A DNA stretch of 64,000 nt from CAWDVH01 sp963805705. Its GTDB lineage: Bacteria > Actinomycetota > Actinomycetes > Streptosporangiales > Streptosporangiaceae. Numbering within the stretch: position 1 is the first letter of the stretch; each line of letters opens with the position of its first letter. The position numbers and the translations under genes are program-made. The notes under the pieces are model-generated. The model saw only the letters and a program-made list of their open reading frames with translations. It did not search any database and was not told the origin of the DNA. The stretch lies in contig CAWDVH010000005.1 of assembly GCA_963805705.1 (NCBI GenBank), positions 248,001 through 312,000 on the forward strand. The letters are read 5' to 3'. Below, one piece after another: positions 24,550 through 32,991 of the stretch.

Positions 24550-26363
24550 TAGATGCTGCCGGGCGACTGGTGCTGGGCGCCGTACTGGGCTGCGACCGGA
24601 TTCCACACCTGGACGAACGCCTCCTTGGCTGCGTCGGCCTGCTGGTCCGCGTTGTTCGCGGCGATATAGGCACTGGATTGAGCCGCCGGCGTGCACCCGG
24701 AATTCAGCTGCTGCATGGCCCAGGTGAGATAGTCCCGGTCGGCGTCCAGCGAGTTACGCAGCGCTGAGATCAGGCTGGACTTCACGGCCGGGCCATTCGC
24801 GAGAGCAGCCGTGGACAGGGCCGACGCTTTCTTGTATTCGGTACTGCGCTGATTCACCACGCTCTGGATCTGGCTCACCGCGCTGGACAGGTTCGCGCAA
24901 TCACTGATCTGGCTGACGGCGCCCTGCAGCGCCTGCCGGGTGGTGGCGCTTGAGGCCAGCAGATTGCTCACGGCGGCCGCCTGCCGGGAAGCCGGGGTGG
25001 GCGACGGCGAGGGCGCTGGCGATGGCGCAGGCGCCGGCGACGCCGCGGGGGAGGACGCGACGGGGGAGGGGAGGCCCGATGGGCCCGGTGCCGGGCTGTT
25101 CGAAAGGACAATGCCGGCGATAACGGCCGCGATGACCACCGCGGTGGCAGCAAAGATGAGCGTGATAACGCCAGGGCGCCGGCGGGGCGGCCGGGGATAA
25201 GGTCCGGGCCCGGGCTGCGCTGGCTCGGGCTGCGCGGGCTCGGGCTGCGCGGGCCCGGGCTGCTGGGGGGCGAACTGCGCGGGGGCCGGGGCAGGTACCA
25301 GCTCCGGCTCGGATTCGTGCTGCCGGGCCGGTCCCTCCTCGCCGGAGGCCGGCCTGGCGGCAGCGACCGGCCTGACGCGGACCGGCCCGCGCGGCCGTGC
25401 GGAAATGACCCGCTCACCAGGCAGGAGCCCCAGCGCCGCATGCAGGGCCTCAGCGAACTGCCCACAGGTCGCGTAACGGTCGGCCGGATCCTTCGCGAGC
25501 GCCATGGCCAGCACGTGGTCGACTGCCGCAGGCAGATCTGGGCGCCGCGAGGTGGCCTCGGGTGGCGGCGCGTAGAGCTGGGCGTACATCACCGTCAAGC
25601 CCTGGTCCTGCCCGAATGGCGGCGTACCGCACAGCAGCTCGAATCCGGCGCAGGCCAGCGAATAGAGATCAGCGCGCCCGCTGAGAGCGCAGCCCTCGAT
25701 CTGCTCCGGTGCCGCGTAATCGAGCATTCCCGCGAACTGGCCCGTCGCCGTGATCTCGCCCAGCGGCGGATTCCTGCTCATCCCGAAATCGGACAGGAAC
25801 ACGTGATCGAAGTCGCCGCCGTCCGCCGGGTGAGGCGTTCTGGCTTCCGCCGTGCCGCTGGCTTCCGCCGTGCCGCTGGCTTCCGCCGCCCCGTCGGCAT
25901 CGAGCAGCATGTTGGCCGGCTTGACGTCGCCATGGGCCAGGCCGCGGGCGTGAGCGGCGTCCAGTGCCGACGCGACCTGGGCGATGATGCTCCAGGCCTG
26001 GGCCACAGGGAGCGCGCCGAGCCGGTTGAGCAGCAGCCGGACATCGCCCCCCCGGACGTAGCGCATGGCCAGGTACAAGGTCCCGCTCGCGTAGTCGGCC
26101 TCGTAGACGGGAATGATATGGGGGTGGTCTATCGCGGCAGCCGCCTGTGACTCCTGCAGGAACCGGGTCCGGAAGACGGCGTCACGGGCTAGCTCCGGCG
26201 CCAGGATCTTGACGGCCGCCTGACGATCCAGGCGCTCATCGGTGGCGAGGTAGACCACCGCCGTGCCGCCCTGGCCGATGTACCCGTCCAGCCGGTAACC
26301 AGCGACCTTTCCTGACATCCCCGAGTCGTGCCGGACCGGGTCCGTCTCGCGGCTCACGGGCAC
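24549..26363 (-). CDS. membrane-anchored Ser/Thr protein kinase (PknB-like)
   Basis: About 604 residues. Kinase domain about 20-290: glycine loop GQGGTAVVYLA, catalytic lysine in AAVKIL, catalytic loop HGDVKPANMLL (Gly instead of the usual Arg in HRD), DFG, and APEQ. An insert of about 30 residues with A-E-A-S-G-T repeats lies between the catalytic loop and DFG. Then come a Pro/Gln-rich juxtamembrane linker (QPEPAQPEPAQ), one transmembrane helix (about 390-412), and a Pro/Ser/Ala stalk with an extracellular helical domain bearing two cysteines; there are no PASTA repeats. A GTG at 26363, 8 nt after GGAGG, is preferred over the ATG at 26399. Confidence 0.9.
   Translation of the reverse strand: MPVSRETDPVRHDSGMSGKVAGYRLDGYIGQGGTAVVYLATDERLDRQAAVKILAPELARDAVFRTRFLQESQAAAAIDHPHIIPVYEADYASGTLYLAMRYVRGGDVRLLLNRLGALPVAQAWSIIAQVASALDAAHARGLAHGDVKPANMLLDADGAAEASGTAEASGTAEARTPHPADGGDFDHVFLSDFGMSRNPPLGEITATGQFAGMLDYAAPEQIEGCALSGRADLYSLACAGFELLCGTPPFGQDQGLTVMYAQLYAPPPEATSRRPDLPAAVDHVLAMALAKDPADRYATCGQFAEALHAALGLLPGERVISARPRGPVRVRPVAAARPASGEEGPARQHESEPELVPAPAPAQFAPQQPGPAQPEPAQPEPAQPGPGPYPRPPRRRPGVITLIFAATAVVIAAVIAGIVLSNSPAPGPSGLPSPVASSPAASPAPAPSPAPSPSPTPASRQAAAVSNLLASSATTRQALQGAVSQISDCANLSSAVSQIQSVVNQRSTEYKKASALSTAALANGPAVKSSLISALRNSLDADRDYLTWAMQQLNSGCTPAAQSSAYIAANNADQQADAAKEAFVQVWNPVAAQYGAQHQSPGSI
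25843..25890. repeat. 18-bp tandem repeat within the kinase domain insert
   Basis: Units GCTTCCGCCGTGCCGCTG at 25843-25860 and 25861-25878, plus a partial third, encode the A-E-A-S-G-T repeats between the catalytic loop and DFG of the kinase. Confidence 0.8.
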
Positions 26364-26713
26364 CGTGCGCACCTCCGTTCGCGGTGCGTTGGCGAGCAAT
26401 AGCGAAATGACCGGCTGGAGACTACTGCCCGGCCGACATCCCGAGCCCCATCAGGCCCACGCCCGCCCTACCCCACGATAATGACATTTCATCAGCCCCG
26501 TACGGCCAACGGGAATCAGGTCAGCGAGCCGGCCGCCAGCTCGGGCCCGGCCCGACGCATGGCCGGTCCCCGCGCGTTATCCGATGAGCTCGCGGTACTG
26601 TCTCGTCGACGGGCGTAGATCTTGTCAGTACGACAGCCAGGACGCACCTTTCCTCGGGGCCATCGACGGACAGGCTCGCTTCCGCCCGCGACTCGGCATG
26701 GAGGGGCGCTCTG
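26364..26713. other. non-coding gap between divergent kinase and DUF3592-like genes
   Basis: I see no supported gene. It should hold both divergent promoters. A GTACTG (26595-26600) and CAGTAC (26626-26631) pair forms a weak inverted repeat about 85 bp upstream of the rightward gene; nothing else stands out. Confidence 0.5.
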
Positions 26714-27562
26714 ATGAGTCAGCCGACATCACCGCGGCGGCGCGGGCCTGGTCTGGGGACGGTCCTGGGCGCGGTCGCCGCCCTGCTCGCCGCTACCTTC
26801 TGCTTCGTGGGCTGCCTCGCGGCGATCTCCGCCCTCGGCCGCGAGCACGAGGCTCCGACCGCGGCCCTGATCGCCGCCGCCGCTGTGTTCGCGGTCGCGG
26901 CGGTCGTGCTGATCCGTGTCGCGATACGCCTGGAGCATCGGTTCCGCCCGGCTCAGCCCGCAGCACGGGTGACGCCAGCCGGCGTTCCCCGAACGCCCGC
27001 CAGGCGCCCCCGCAATGGCCCGGCGAGCCGGATCGTCGCGATCGTGATCGTTATCGGCGCCGCCGCCGCGCTGACGACGCTCGCCGTCAGCCTGCACTCG
27101 CAAGCCGCCCGGTCGTCGTACACGCAGCATCACGGGCTGGTGCGCACGGCCACCATCGAGGCAGTGCAGCCGGTGAGTAACAGCACCAGTCACGACTCGT
27201 GGACGACCTACGACTACGACCTGGCTCTCGCCGCGCCCGCCGGCGCGGTGACGCGGACTGTCGCTCACGATCCCACCAGGGACTTCCGGCGGTTTGACCA
27301 AGGCGACACGATCAGCGTCCTGGTTGACCCGCGGCAGCCCGACTATGCCGAGCTGCCGGGTATCCCGGTCGAATCCTCCTCCTGGTTCATCGGTCCCTTG
27401 GCGCTGGCCGTTGTCTTCGTCGGGCTGATCGTTCTCATCTCGGCCGAGGAGATCAAGCACCGGCGGCTGCGATCCGCCAAGACGCGCCGCCGGTCCGGTT
27501 CTCCCCTGGCCGCTCCGCCAGCCACGGCGGCGACGTCCGATCCTGCCGAGTCGCCGCAGTAA
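26714..27562 (+). CDS. DUF3592-like membrane protein
   Basis: 282 residues with hydrophobic helices at about 15-40, 48-68, 105-125 and 218-240. The extracytoplasmic segment contains the pattern ATIEAVQPV ... YDYDLAL ... GDTISVLVDPRQPDYAELPG, typical of DUF3592-like proteins where a small beta domain is held between helices. The ATG is preceded by GGAGGGG. The tail is Arg-rich then Ala/Pro-rich. No pathway is suggested by neighbours. Confidence 0.7.
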   Translation: MSQPTSPRRRGPGLGTVLGAVAALLAATFCFVGCLAAISALGREHEAPTAALIAAAAVFAVAAVVLIRVAIRLEHRFRPAQPAARVTPAGVPRTPARRPRNGPASRIVAIVIVIGAAAALTTLAVSLHSQAARSSYTQHHGLVRTATIEAVQPVSNSTSHDSWTTYDYDLALAAPAGAVTRTVAHDPTRDFRRFDQGDTISVLVDPRQPDYAELPGIPVESSSWFIGPLALAVVFVGLIVLISAEEIKHRRLRSAKTRRRSGSPLAAPPATAATSDPAESPQ

Positions 27563-27640
27563 CGTGAAACTACCGGGCCCGACCGGGCTCCGGTCCCGCG
27601 AGAGGCGGACGAGAGGCGGACGAAGACAACGGCCAGCGCC

Positions 27641-28849
27641 ATGGACGCGATAGAGATCCTCACCGCGCTCAGCACGTCAGCCGGGAGGACGGACCCGTAC
27701 CCGCTGTACGCCGCATTGCACAAGATGGGCGAGGTCATCGAGATCGGCCCTGGCGACGTGATAGTGGTCGGATACGACGCTATTAACTCTGTCCTTCGCG
27801 ATCCCGGCTTCCGCGTCTCTGACGAATCCAGCTTCGACAAGAACTTCCCTGGCTGGCGGGCGAATCCGGTGTTTATCCAGGGCGCGGACTGGATCCTGAA
27901 CCTGAACGCACCGCGGCATTCGCGGATCAGGAGCCTGATGGCCCGCTCGTTCACCGCCCGGCGCATCGCCGGGCTCGAGCCCGCGATTGCCAAGATGACC
28001 GACGATCTGCTCGGCGCCATGGCTGATCGCGCCGCCGATGGCTGCGCCGTCGAGTTCATGCATGACTTTGCCTACTTGCTGCCAGTCACCGTGATCTGCG
28101 AGCTGATCGGGATCCCAGAGGCAGACCGGGAGGGATTTCGGCCAATTGCGCGGGATCTGGCCGGAGTCTTTGAGGTCAACGATGCGGAAAGTCTGCCTGC
28201 GATCAACGCCGCGGCGGTCGAGTTGCTCGCGTACTTCACCGCGCTGGCGGCCAGGCGGCGCGCTGTCCCTCGCGACGACCTGCTCAGCGACCTTCTCGCG
28301 ATCAGCGACTCCGGCGACGGCAGGCTCACCGATGCCGAGCTGCTGCACAACCTGACGCTGCTGCTCGTGGCCGGCTTCGAAACGACGACCAACCTTCTCG
28401 GAAACGGCCTTCAGGTCGTCCTGCAGGACCCGTCGGCTGGTGAAGCCGTCAGGGACGGATCAGTGCCGCCTTCCGCATTTGTCGAGGAAGTACTGCGCTT
28501 CGACTCGCCCGTCCAGCTCACCAGCCGCGTTGGTTATGACACGAACGTGGGCGGCGTGCCAGTGTCCGAGGGAACCGGGGTGGTCACGCTACTCGGGGCC
28601 GGGAACAGGGATCCGCGCCGGTTCGCCGACCCCGCCAGGTTCGATCCGATGCGCCCGGACGCCGGACCCCTCAGCTTTGGCGGCGGCGCGCATTTCTGCA
28701 TCGGCGCTGCGCTCGCCAGGCTCGAGGGCGTAGTGGCTTTCCCCCGGCTGCTGAACCGGTTTCCGGAGATCTCCGCTGCGGGCGAACCGGCGCGCCGGGA
28801 TACGCTTGTCTTGCGCGGCTTCGATGCGCTCCCGGTGACGATCGGCTAG
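27641..28849 (+). CDS. cytochrome P450
   Basis: 402 residues with all bacterial class I P450 landmarks: oxygen-binding I-helix LLLVAGFETTTN, K-helix EEVLR (ExxR), and the haem loop FGGGAHFCIGAALAR with the cysteine ligand. LNAPRHSRIRSLMARSFTARR matches the C-helix region. It should hydroxylate a small lipophilic substrate using ferredoxin electrons; no ferredoxin or reductase gene is adjacent, so partners are supplied in trans. The substrate is unknown. Confidence 0.95.
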   Translation: MDAIEILTALSTSAGRTDPYPLYAALHKMGEVIEIGPGDVIVVGYDAINSVLRDPGFRVSDESSFDKNFPGWRANPVFIQGADWILNLNAPRHSRIRSLMARSFTARRIAGLEPAIAKMTDDLLGAMADRAADGCAVEFMHDFAYLLPVTVICELIGIPEADREGFRPIARDLAGVFEVNDAESLPAINAAAVELLAYFTALAARRRAVPRDDLLSDLLAISDSGDGRLTDAELLHNLTLLLVAGFETTTNLLGNGLQVVLQDPSAGEAVRDGSVPPSAFVEEVLRFDSPVQLTSRVGYDTNVGGVPVSEGTGVVTLLGAGNRDPRRFADPARFDPMRPDAGPLSFGGGAHFCIGAALARLEGVVAFPRLLNRFPEISAAGEPARRDTLVLRGFDALPVTIG

Positions 28850-28966
28850 GGCAGGCATGCGCCTGCAGTATTGTCGTGGATGCGGAAGTGGTGCGGTAAG
28901 CCTGTATGATCGTTTAGTCTTATGGCCTGGACGGTAGACCTAAATCCCGGAGTGGAGTGATCGGCA

Positions 28967-29287
28967 ATGGCTCAGCGGACGCAGATCCTGTATGTGGACG
29001 ATATTGACGGCAGTGAGGCCGCGGGCACCGTCAGGTTCGGGTTCGACGGCGCGGATTATGAGATTGACCTGAGCAAGAAGCACGCGGACCAGCTCGCTAA
29101 GGCTATTGAGCCCTTCGTTGCCGCGGCGCGCAAGGTGCCGTCATCCCGGCGGGCAGTACGAGGCTCGCGTCCGGCCCGGCATGACCAGTCTGATGTCCGG
29201 ACCTGGGCGCGCAGTCAGGGACTAAAGGTCTCCGACCGGGGCCGTATCCCGGCGGACGTGCTGGCCAGGTACGAGTCCGCGCACTAA
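28967..29287 (+). CDS. lsr2: Lsr2 nucleoid-associated protein
   Basis: 106 residues. The N-terminal oligomerisation domain (DDIDGSEAAGTVRFGFDGADYEIDLSKKHADQL) is followed by a linker, then the DNA-binding domain with VRTWARSQGLKVSDRGRIP, whose RGR inserts in the minor groove of AT-rich DNA. Lsr2 silences horizontally acquired AT-rich genes, relevant for the AT-rich promoters at 31.58 and 37.96 kb. Ribosome site GGAGTGGAG lies before the ATG. Confidence 0.95.
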   Translation: MAQRTQILYVDDIDGSEAAGTVRFGFDGADYEIDLSKKHADQLAKAIEPFVAAARKVPSSRRAVRGSRPARHDQSDVRTWARSQGLKVSDRGRIPADVLARYESAH

Positions 29288-29338
29288 GCCGCGCCGGAGG
29301 CGGCACCGCGAGAGGCGGCCTGCGGGCGGCGCGCGGAC

Positions 29339-30244
29339 TCAGCCGGCGGCGCGCTTGAGGATGTCGGGCGGGAACGCGCCGACCTCGATGCACCGCTGCC
29401 CCCAGTCGTTAAGGCGGGCGCAGAGCTCATCGAGCCGGTCGCCCAGGGCGCCGGTGATCGCCTGTTCCTGCTCGTCGGTGCGCTGCTCGATGCTGAGCCG
29501 CACTGCGCGTCCCTGGTCAGTGAGGCCGCCGTCACAGATCCAGCCGCGGCTTTGGAGCCGGTCGACCGCGTGCTGCATCGCCTCTGGCGGCCAGCCGCGG
29601 GTACCGGTATAGGACAGTAGCGGCATCCCGATCCACAGCTCGGTCAGGACGTTCATCTCGACCGCGTTCAGGCCAGCCGCGGCGGCCGCGGCCACGTGGC
29701 TGTCGCCGCGGTGCTCGCGGACCAGGCCGCAGGCCCACCACAGGCGGTGCGCCGGGTCCTGCGGCCGCCCGCCCGCGCGCAGTCCGCTGAACAGCGGGCG
29801 GCCCATGCCGTCGGCCGCCGCCGCGGCGTCGGCGAGCAGGTCGGCCACCTCGCTCGGGTCGTCGCCGGCCAGGACGGCGCGCAAGCTGGCGGCCGTCGAC
29901 TCATCACGCGCCTCGACCAGCTGGTCATGCGGGACAGCCGACCGCGCGGCGTCCCACAACGTGGTCACCAGGCCGGGCTCGAACCAGGCGAACGCGGCGG
30001 CGACGACCGCCCCGACCGGCTCTCCGAGGCAGGCACCCCGGCCGCCGACGTAGCTGGTGAGGAAATCCAGCCCGAGCTGGGCGAGCCGCTCGTTGGTCAG
30101 GCGGCTCCATACCGCGTGCATGGCGACGGGCTCGCAGGCGTCGCGCAGCCGCCGCGCGGGACTGCCGGCGACGACGGCCGCGGGCAGCGCGGTGTCCTCC
30201 GGCCGGGGGGCGAAGAAGGCCGCCACCGCTTCGGTGTAGTCCAC
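29339..30244 (-). CDS. SCO6745-like helical/winged-helix protein
   Basis: 301 residues beginning at a GTG with GGAG 8 nt upstream. Features matching this actinobacterial family are RRLRDACEPVAMHAVWS, FLTSYVGGRGACLGEPVGAVV and the GRPLFSGLRAGGRP/HRLWWACGLVREHRGD region. The C-terminal third (SRGWICDGGLTDQGRAVR) looks like a winged helix. Function is unknown; the family is often annotated as HTH or MarR-like without ligand data. It shares orientation with the WhiB/MerR pair. Confidence 0.75.
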   Translation of the reverse strand: MDYTEAVAAFFAPRPEDTALPAAVVAGSPARRLRDACEPVAMHAVWSRLTNERLAQLGLDFLTSYVGGRGACLGEPVGAVVAAAFAWFEPGLVTTLWDAARSAVPHDQLVEARDESTAASLRAVLAGDDPSEVADLLADAAAAADGMGRPLFSGLRAGGRPQDPAHRLWWACGLVREHRGDSHVAAAAAAGLNAVEMNVLTELWIGMPLLSYTGTRGWPPEAMQHAVDRLQSRGWICDGGLTDQGRAVRLSIEQRTDEQEQAITGALGDRLDELCARLNDWGQRCIEVGAFPPDILKRAAG

Positions 30245-30331
30245 GATCAGGCTCCAGGTCGAAAAGGTCGGGAAGGTGCGGCGGGCGACCGGGAGCGAGT
30301 CCGGTGCCGGGGGCGCCTCGGTCAGGACGTC

Positions 30332-30622
30332 TCAGGATACCGGTCTGGATTCTCGCCACCGCCGGTGTAGCAGGCGGCGCTCGCCTTCGTCGTAGCCGCC
30401 CCAGATGCCGAACTCCTGACCGGTGACCAGGGCGAATACCAGGCACGGCTGGCGCACCGGGCAGCCGGCGCAGATCGTCTTGGCCCGCTGAGTCTCCCTG
30501 GTCGCGATGCCCGCCGACCCGATCGGGAAGAAAAGCTCGGTATCGGCGTGACGGCAGGCCGCTGACTCGCGCCAGGAGGCGCGGTCATAGGCGCGGTCAT
30601 AGCTGGCCGCGGGCGCCTTCAC
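30332..30622 (-). CDS. WhiB-family Fe-S regulator
   Basis: 96 residues. Four cysteines for a [4Fe-4S] cluster are visible in AACRHAD, TICAGCPV and PCLVFA (C-x29-C-x2-C-x5-C spacing), followed by the EFGIWGGYDEGERR turn that contacts the principal sigma factor, and a basic tail. The GTG at 30622 overlaps the MerR stop by 4 bp (GTGA); a second in-frame GTG lies at 30631. The longer upstream reading frame is the shadow of the MerR gene. WhiB proteins respond to O2, NO or redox; coupling to a B12 photoreceptor suggests a joint stress/light output. Confidence 0.9.
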   Translation of the reverse strand: MKAPAASYDRAYDRASWRESAACRHADTELFFPIGSAGIATRETQRAKTICAGCPVRQPCLVFALVTGQEFGIWGGYDEGERRLLHRRWRESRPVS

Positions 30623-31560
30623 CGCGGCCACCTGATGCTCTCGGCCGCGGTGACCGGGTCGCCGGCCAGCAGCCTGGCCCCCACGGCGGCGGCGATCTGC
30701 GGTGTGGCGCCCGCTCCGGCCAGGCCGAGCGGCGCGCGCTGGGCGAGCGCGGTGAGCTGCGCGGCGAGGGGCTCGAGATTCTCCGGCACGGTCGCGGCCA
30801 GGACGACCAGATCCGGGCGCCTCGCGTCGACCGTCCTGATCAGCTCGTCGACCGGGGTGCTCATCCCGAGATAGTCGATCCTCCACCCGATGCGGTTGAG
30901 CACGACGCCGAAGACCATCAGTGCCAGGTCGTGCAGCTCCCCGGGAGGGCAGGCGAGGACGGCGCGCGGGCCGTGCCCGTTCCCCCAGCCGCGGGCCAGC
31001 CCGGCGAGGCGGCCGCGGATGACATTGCTGGCGAAGTGCTCCTGGGCAATGCTGGCCGTGCCCTGCTCCCAGCGTTCCCCGAGTTCGGTGAGGTACGGCA
31101 TCACGGCGTCCCTGAGCACGGTGGCCAGGGACAGGTCGGACACGAGCCGGTCGAGGACGGCCTGAGCGGCGGGCTCGTCGAAGGCGTCGAGGGCCTGCCG
31201 GAGCACGCCGGACAGTTCCCTGGCCGTCGACGAGACGCGGTCCGGCCCGGCGGCTTGGCCGCTGCCTGCCCCGGCTCCGCTGCCCGTCCCGGCTGGGCCG
31301 CTGCCTGCCTCGGCTTCGCTGTCCTCCCCGAGTACCGCCCGTGCCGCCTCGGCGGCCGATAGCCCGCGGCCGAGGTGCGCCTGCATGCGGCGGATCCGCA
31401 GGGCATCCGCCTCGGAGTACAACCGGAAGCCCCCCGCCGATCGCACCGGCTGAAGGAGGCCATAACGGCTCTCCCACGCCCGCAGGACGTGGTCGCTCAC
31501 GCCGAGGCGTCGGCTCAGCTCACCGATGCGCAGCACCGGACAGCCGTCGGCAGGATCCAT
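30619..31560 (-). CDS. CarH/LitR-like MerR-family B12-dependent photoreceptor (copy 1)
   Basis: 313 residues from the ATG at 31560. MerR DNA-binding domain (about 10-78: RIGELSRRLGVSDHVLRAWESRYG), Gly/Ala linker, a four-helix bundle with W-x9-E-H (RWEQGTASIAQEH), and a B12-binding Rossmann domain with PGELHDLALMVFG carrying the lower-ligand histidine. These match the Trp/Glu/His and axial His of Thermus CarH, where adenosyl-B12 tetramer represses in the dark and light releases it. An ATG at 31575 overlaps the -10 element, so the later ATG, likely leaderless, is used. It overlaps the WhiB gene and is paralogous to the gene at 37983. Confidence 0.9.
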   Translation of the reverse strand: MDPADGCPVLRIGELSRRLGVSDHVLRAWESRYGLLQPVRSAGGFRLYSEADALRIRRMQAHLGRGLSAAEAARAVLGEDSEAEAGSGPAGTGSGAGAGSGQAAGPDRVSSTARELSGVLRQALDAFDEPAAQAVLDRLVSDLSLATVLRDAVMPYLTELGERWEQGTASIAQEHFASNVIRGRLAGLARGWGNGHGPRAVLACPPGELHDLALMVFGVVLNRIGWRIDYLGMSTPVDELIRTVDARRPDLVVLAATVPENLEPLAAQLTALAQRAPLGLAGAGATPQIAAAVGARLLAGDPVTAAESIRWPR

Positions 31561-31598
31561 CCCAACATTATACATTCATTTGACAAACATTTGACAAC
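31560..31598 (-). promoter_or_regulatory. CarH-type promoter/operator of MerR copy 1 (three 11-bp repeats)
   Basis: Read on the minus strand: GTTGTCAAATG, TTTGTCAAATG, AATGTATAATG are three contiguous 11-mers sharing TGT-N2-AATG. They contain a -35 TTGTCA (31597-31592), a 19-bp spacer and a -10 TATAAT (31572-31567). The ATG begins 6 nt after the -10, so the mRNA should be leaderless. Thermus CarH also binds tandem 11-bp direct repeats overlapping the -35. The opposite strand offers two TTGACA boxes for the divergent lipid operon. Confidence 0.8.
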
Positions 31599-31656
31599 CT
31601 TTGCGGCGAGCAGCTACCGTCACTCCTAGACAGACTCTAGACGAAGGTTAAACATA

Positions 31657-32991
31657 GTGGATTCCTCCGCCCTCCGCCCGACCCCTGACGCTGGTCCCGT
31701 CTCCGGGGATAACGGCACGGCCCCGGGCTCCCGGCGGCCGTCAGTCGCCGTCATCGGCGCGGGTGTCTCGGGCCTGACCGCTGCCTACCTGCTGTCCCGC
31801 ACCCATGACGTCACCTTGTTCGAGGCGGCGGACCGGCTCGGCGGTCATGCGCACACTCATGACGTCCTCGCCTCGGACGGCAGGCATCACGCCGTCGACA
31901 GCGGGTTCATCGTCCACAACGACACGACCTACCCCTGGCTGCGCAAGCTCTTCGGCGAGCTCGGCGTCCAGGTGCGTCCCGCCGAGATGAGCATGAGCGT
32001 GCGGTGCGAGCAGTGCGGGCTTGAGTATGCCGGCGGCCGCGGGCTGCGCGGCGTGGCCGCACAGCCTCGCCGCCTCCTGGATCCCCGGTTCATCCGCATG
32101 CTGTGGCAGGTCAGGCGATTCCACCGCAGGGCCGCTGCCTTCCTGCGGGCCGTTGACGACGACCTGACGACCTACGGCGAGTTCCTCCGGCGGGAGCGAT
32201 TCGGTGATTACTTCATCGCCCATTACGCCGTGCCGGTCGTATCGTGCGTGTGGTCCGCCGGGCGCGAGGCATCCCTGCGCTACCCGGCCCGGTACCTGTT
32301 CCGGTTCCTCGACCACCACGGGATGCTGCGCGTGAGCGGCTCCCCGCAGTGGTACACCGTCGTCGGCGGATCCCGTGCCTATGTAGACCGGCTCGCCCGG
32401 CTGCTGCCCGATGTCCGCGCGTCTCATGCTGTCACGGACGTCACGCGCGATGAGGCAGGCGTCGAGATCCGCGATGTCACCGGCTGCGTGACGCGCGTAG
32501 ACCGTCTCGTCATCGCGACCCACGCCGATCAGGCCCTGGGCTTGCTGACCGACCCGAGCGACGAGGAGGCCGCCACCCTCAAGGAGTTCGGCTACTCGCG
32601 CAACGTCACCGTGCTGCACACCGACAGCTCCGTCCTGCCCGCCGCGGCCGGGGCCAGGGCCTCCTGGAACTACCGGATGACGTCCTGTGACCGGCCTGAC
32701 CAGGCCGCCGTGGTGACGTATTGGATGAACCGCCTCCAGGGACATAACGCCGCACAGGATTTTCTGGTCACCCTGAACGATCGCGAGCGCCTCCGCCCGG
32801 AATCCATCGTGGCGACGATGGAATATGAGCATCCGATCTACACCACCGAAGCGGTCCGCGCGCAGTCACGGCTGAGGAGCCTGGCCACCGACCGCACCGT
32901 GTACGCCGGCGCCTACCACGGATGGGGATTCCATGAGGACGGGTGCCGCTCCGGTGCCGAGGCGGCACGGCACTTCGGGGCGGCCTGGTGA
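31657..32991 (+). CDS. FAD/NAD(P)-dependent amine-oxidase-like flavoprotein
   Basis: 444 residues from GTG with GAAGG 9 nt upstream. The N-terminal dinucleotide fold GAGVSGLTAAYLL followed by FEAADRLGGHAHTHDV identifies the amine oxidase/phytoene-desaturase-like superfamily. Conserved GYSRNVTVLHTD and a C-terminal FAD-contact region (YAGAYHGWGFHEDGCRSGAEAA) are present. It is commonly next to DUF1365 and cyclopropane-synthase-like genes, in clusters linked to light or singlet-oxygen control in other bacteria, where fatty-acyl oxidation/desaturation is suspected. First gene of the operon, divergent from MerR copy 1. Confidence 0.85.
   Translation: MDSSALRPTPDAGPVSGDNGTAPGSRRPSVAVIGAGVSGLTAAYLLSRTHDVTLFEAADRLGGHAHTHDVLASDGRHHAVDSGFIVHNDTTYPWLRKLFGELGVQVRPAEMSMSVRCEQCGLEYAGGRGLRGVAAQPRRLLDPRFIRMLWQVRRFHRRAAAFLRAVDDDLTTYGEFLRRERFGDYFIAHYAVPVVSCVWSAGREASLRYPARYLFRFLDHHGMLRVSGSPQWYTVVGGSRAYVDRLARLLPDVRASHAVTDVTRDEAGVEIRDVTGCVTRVDRLVIATHADQALGLLTDPSDEEAATLKEFGYSRNVTVLHTDSSVLPAAAGARASWNYRMTSCDRPDQAAVVTYWMNRLQGHNAAQDFLVTLNDRERLRPESIVATMEYEHPIYTTEAVRAQSRLRSLATDRTVYAGAYHGWGFHEDGCRSGAEAARHFGAAW

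Noticed and set aside
30332..31477. A 381-residue minus-strand open frame ending in a WhiB domain
   Set aside because: Upstream of the GTG at 30622 it is the out-of-frame shadow of the MerR-B12 gene (Arg/Gly/Pro-rich).
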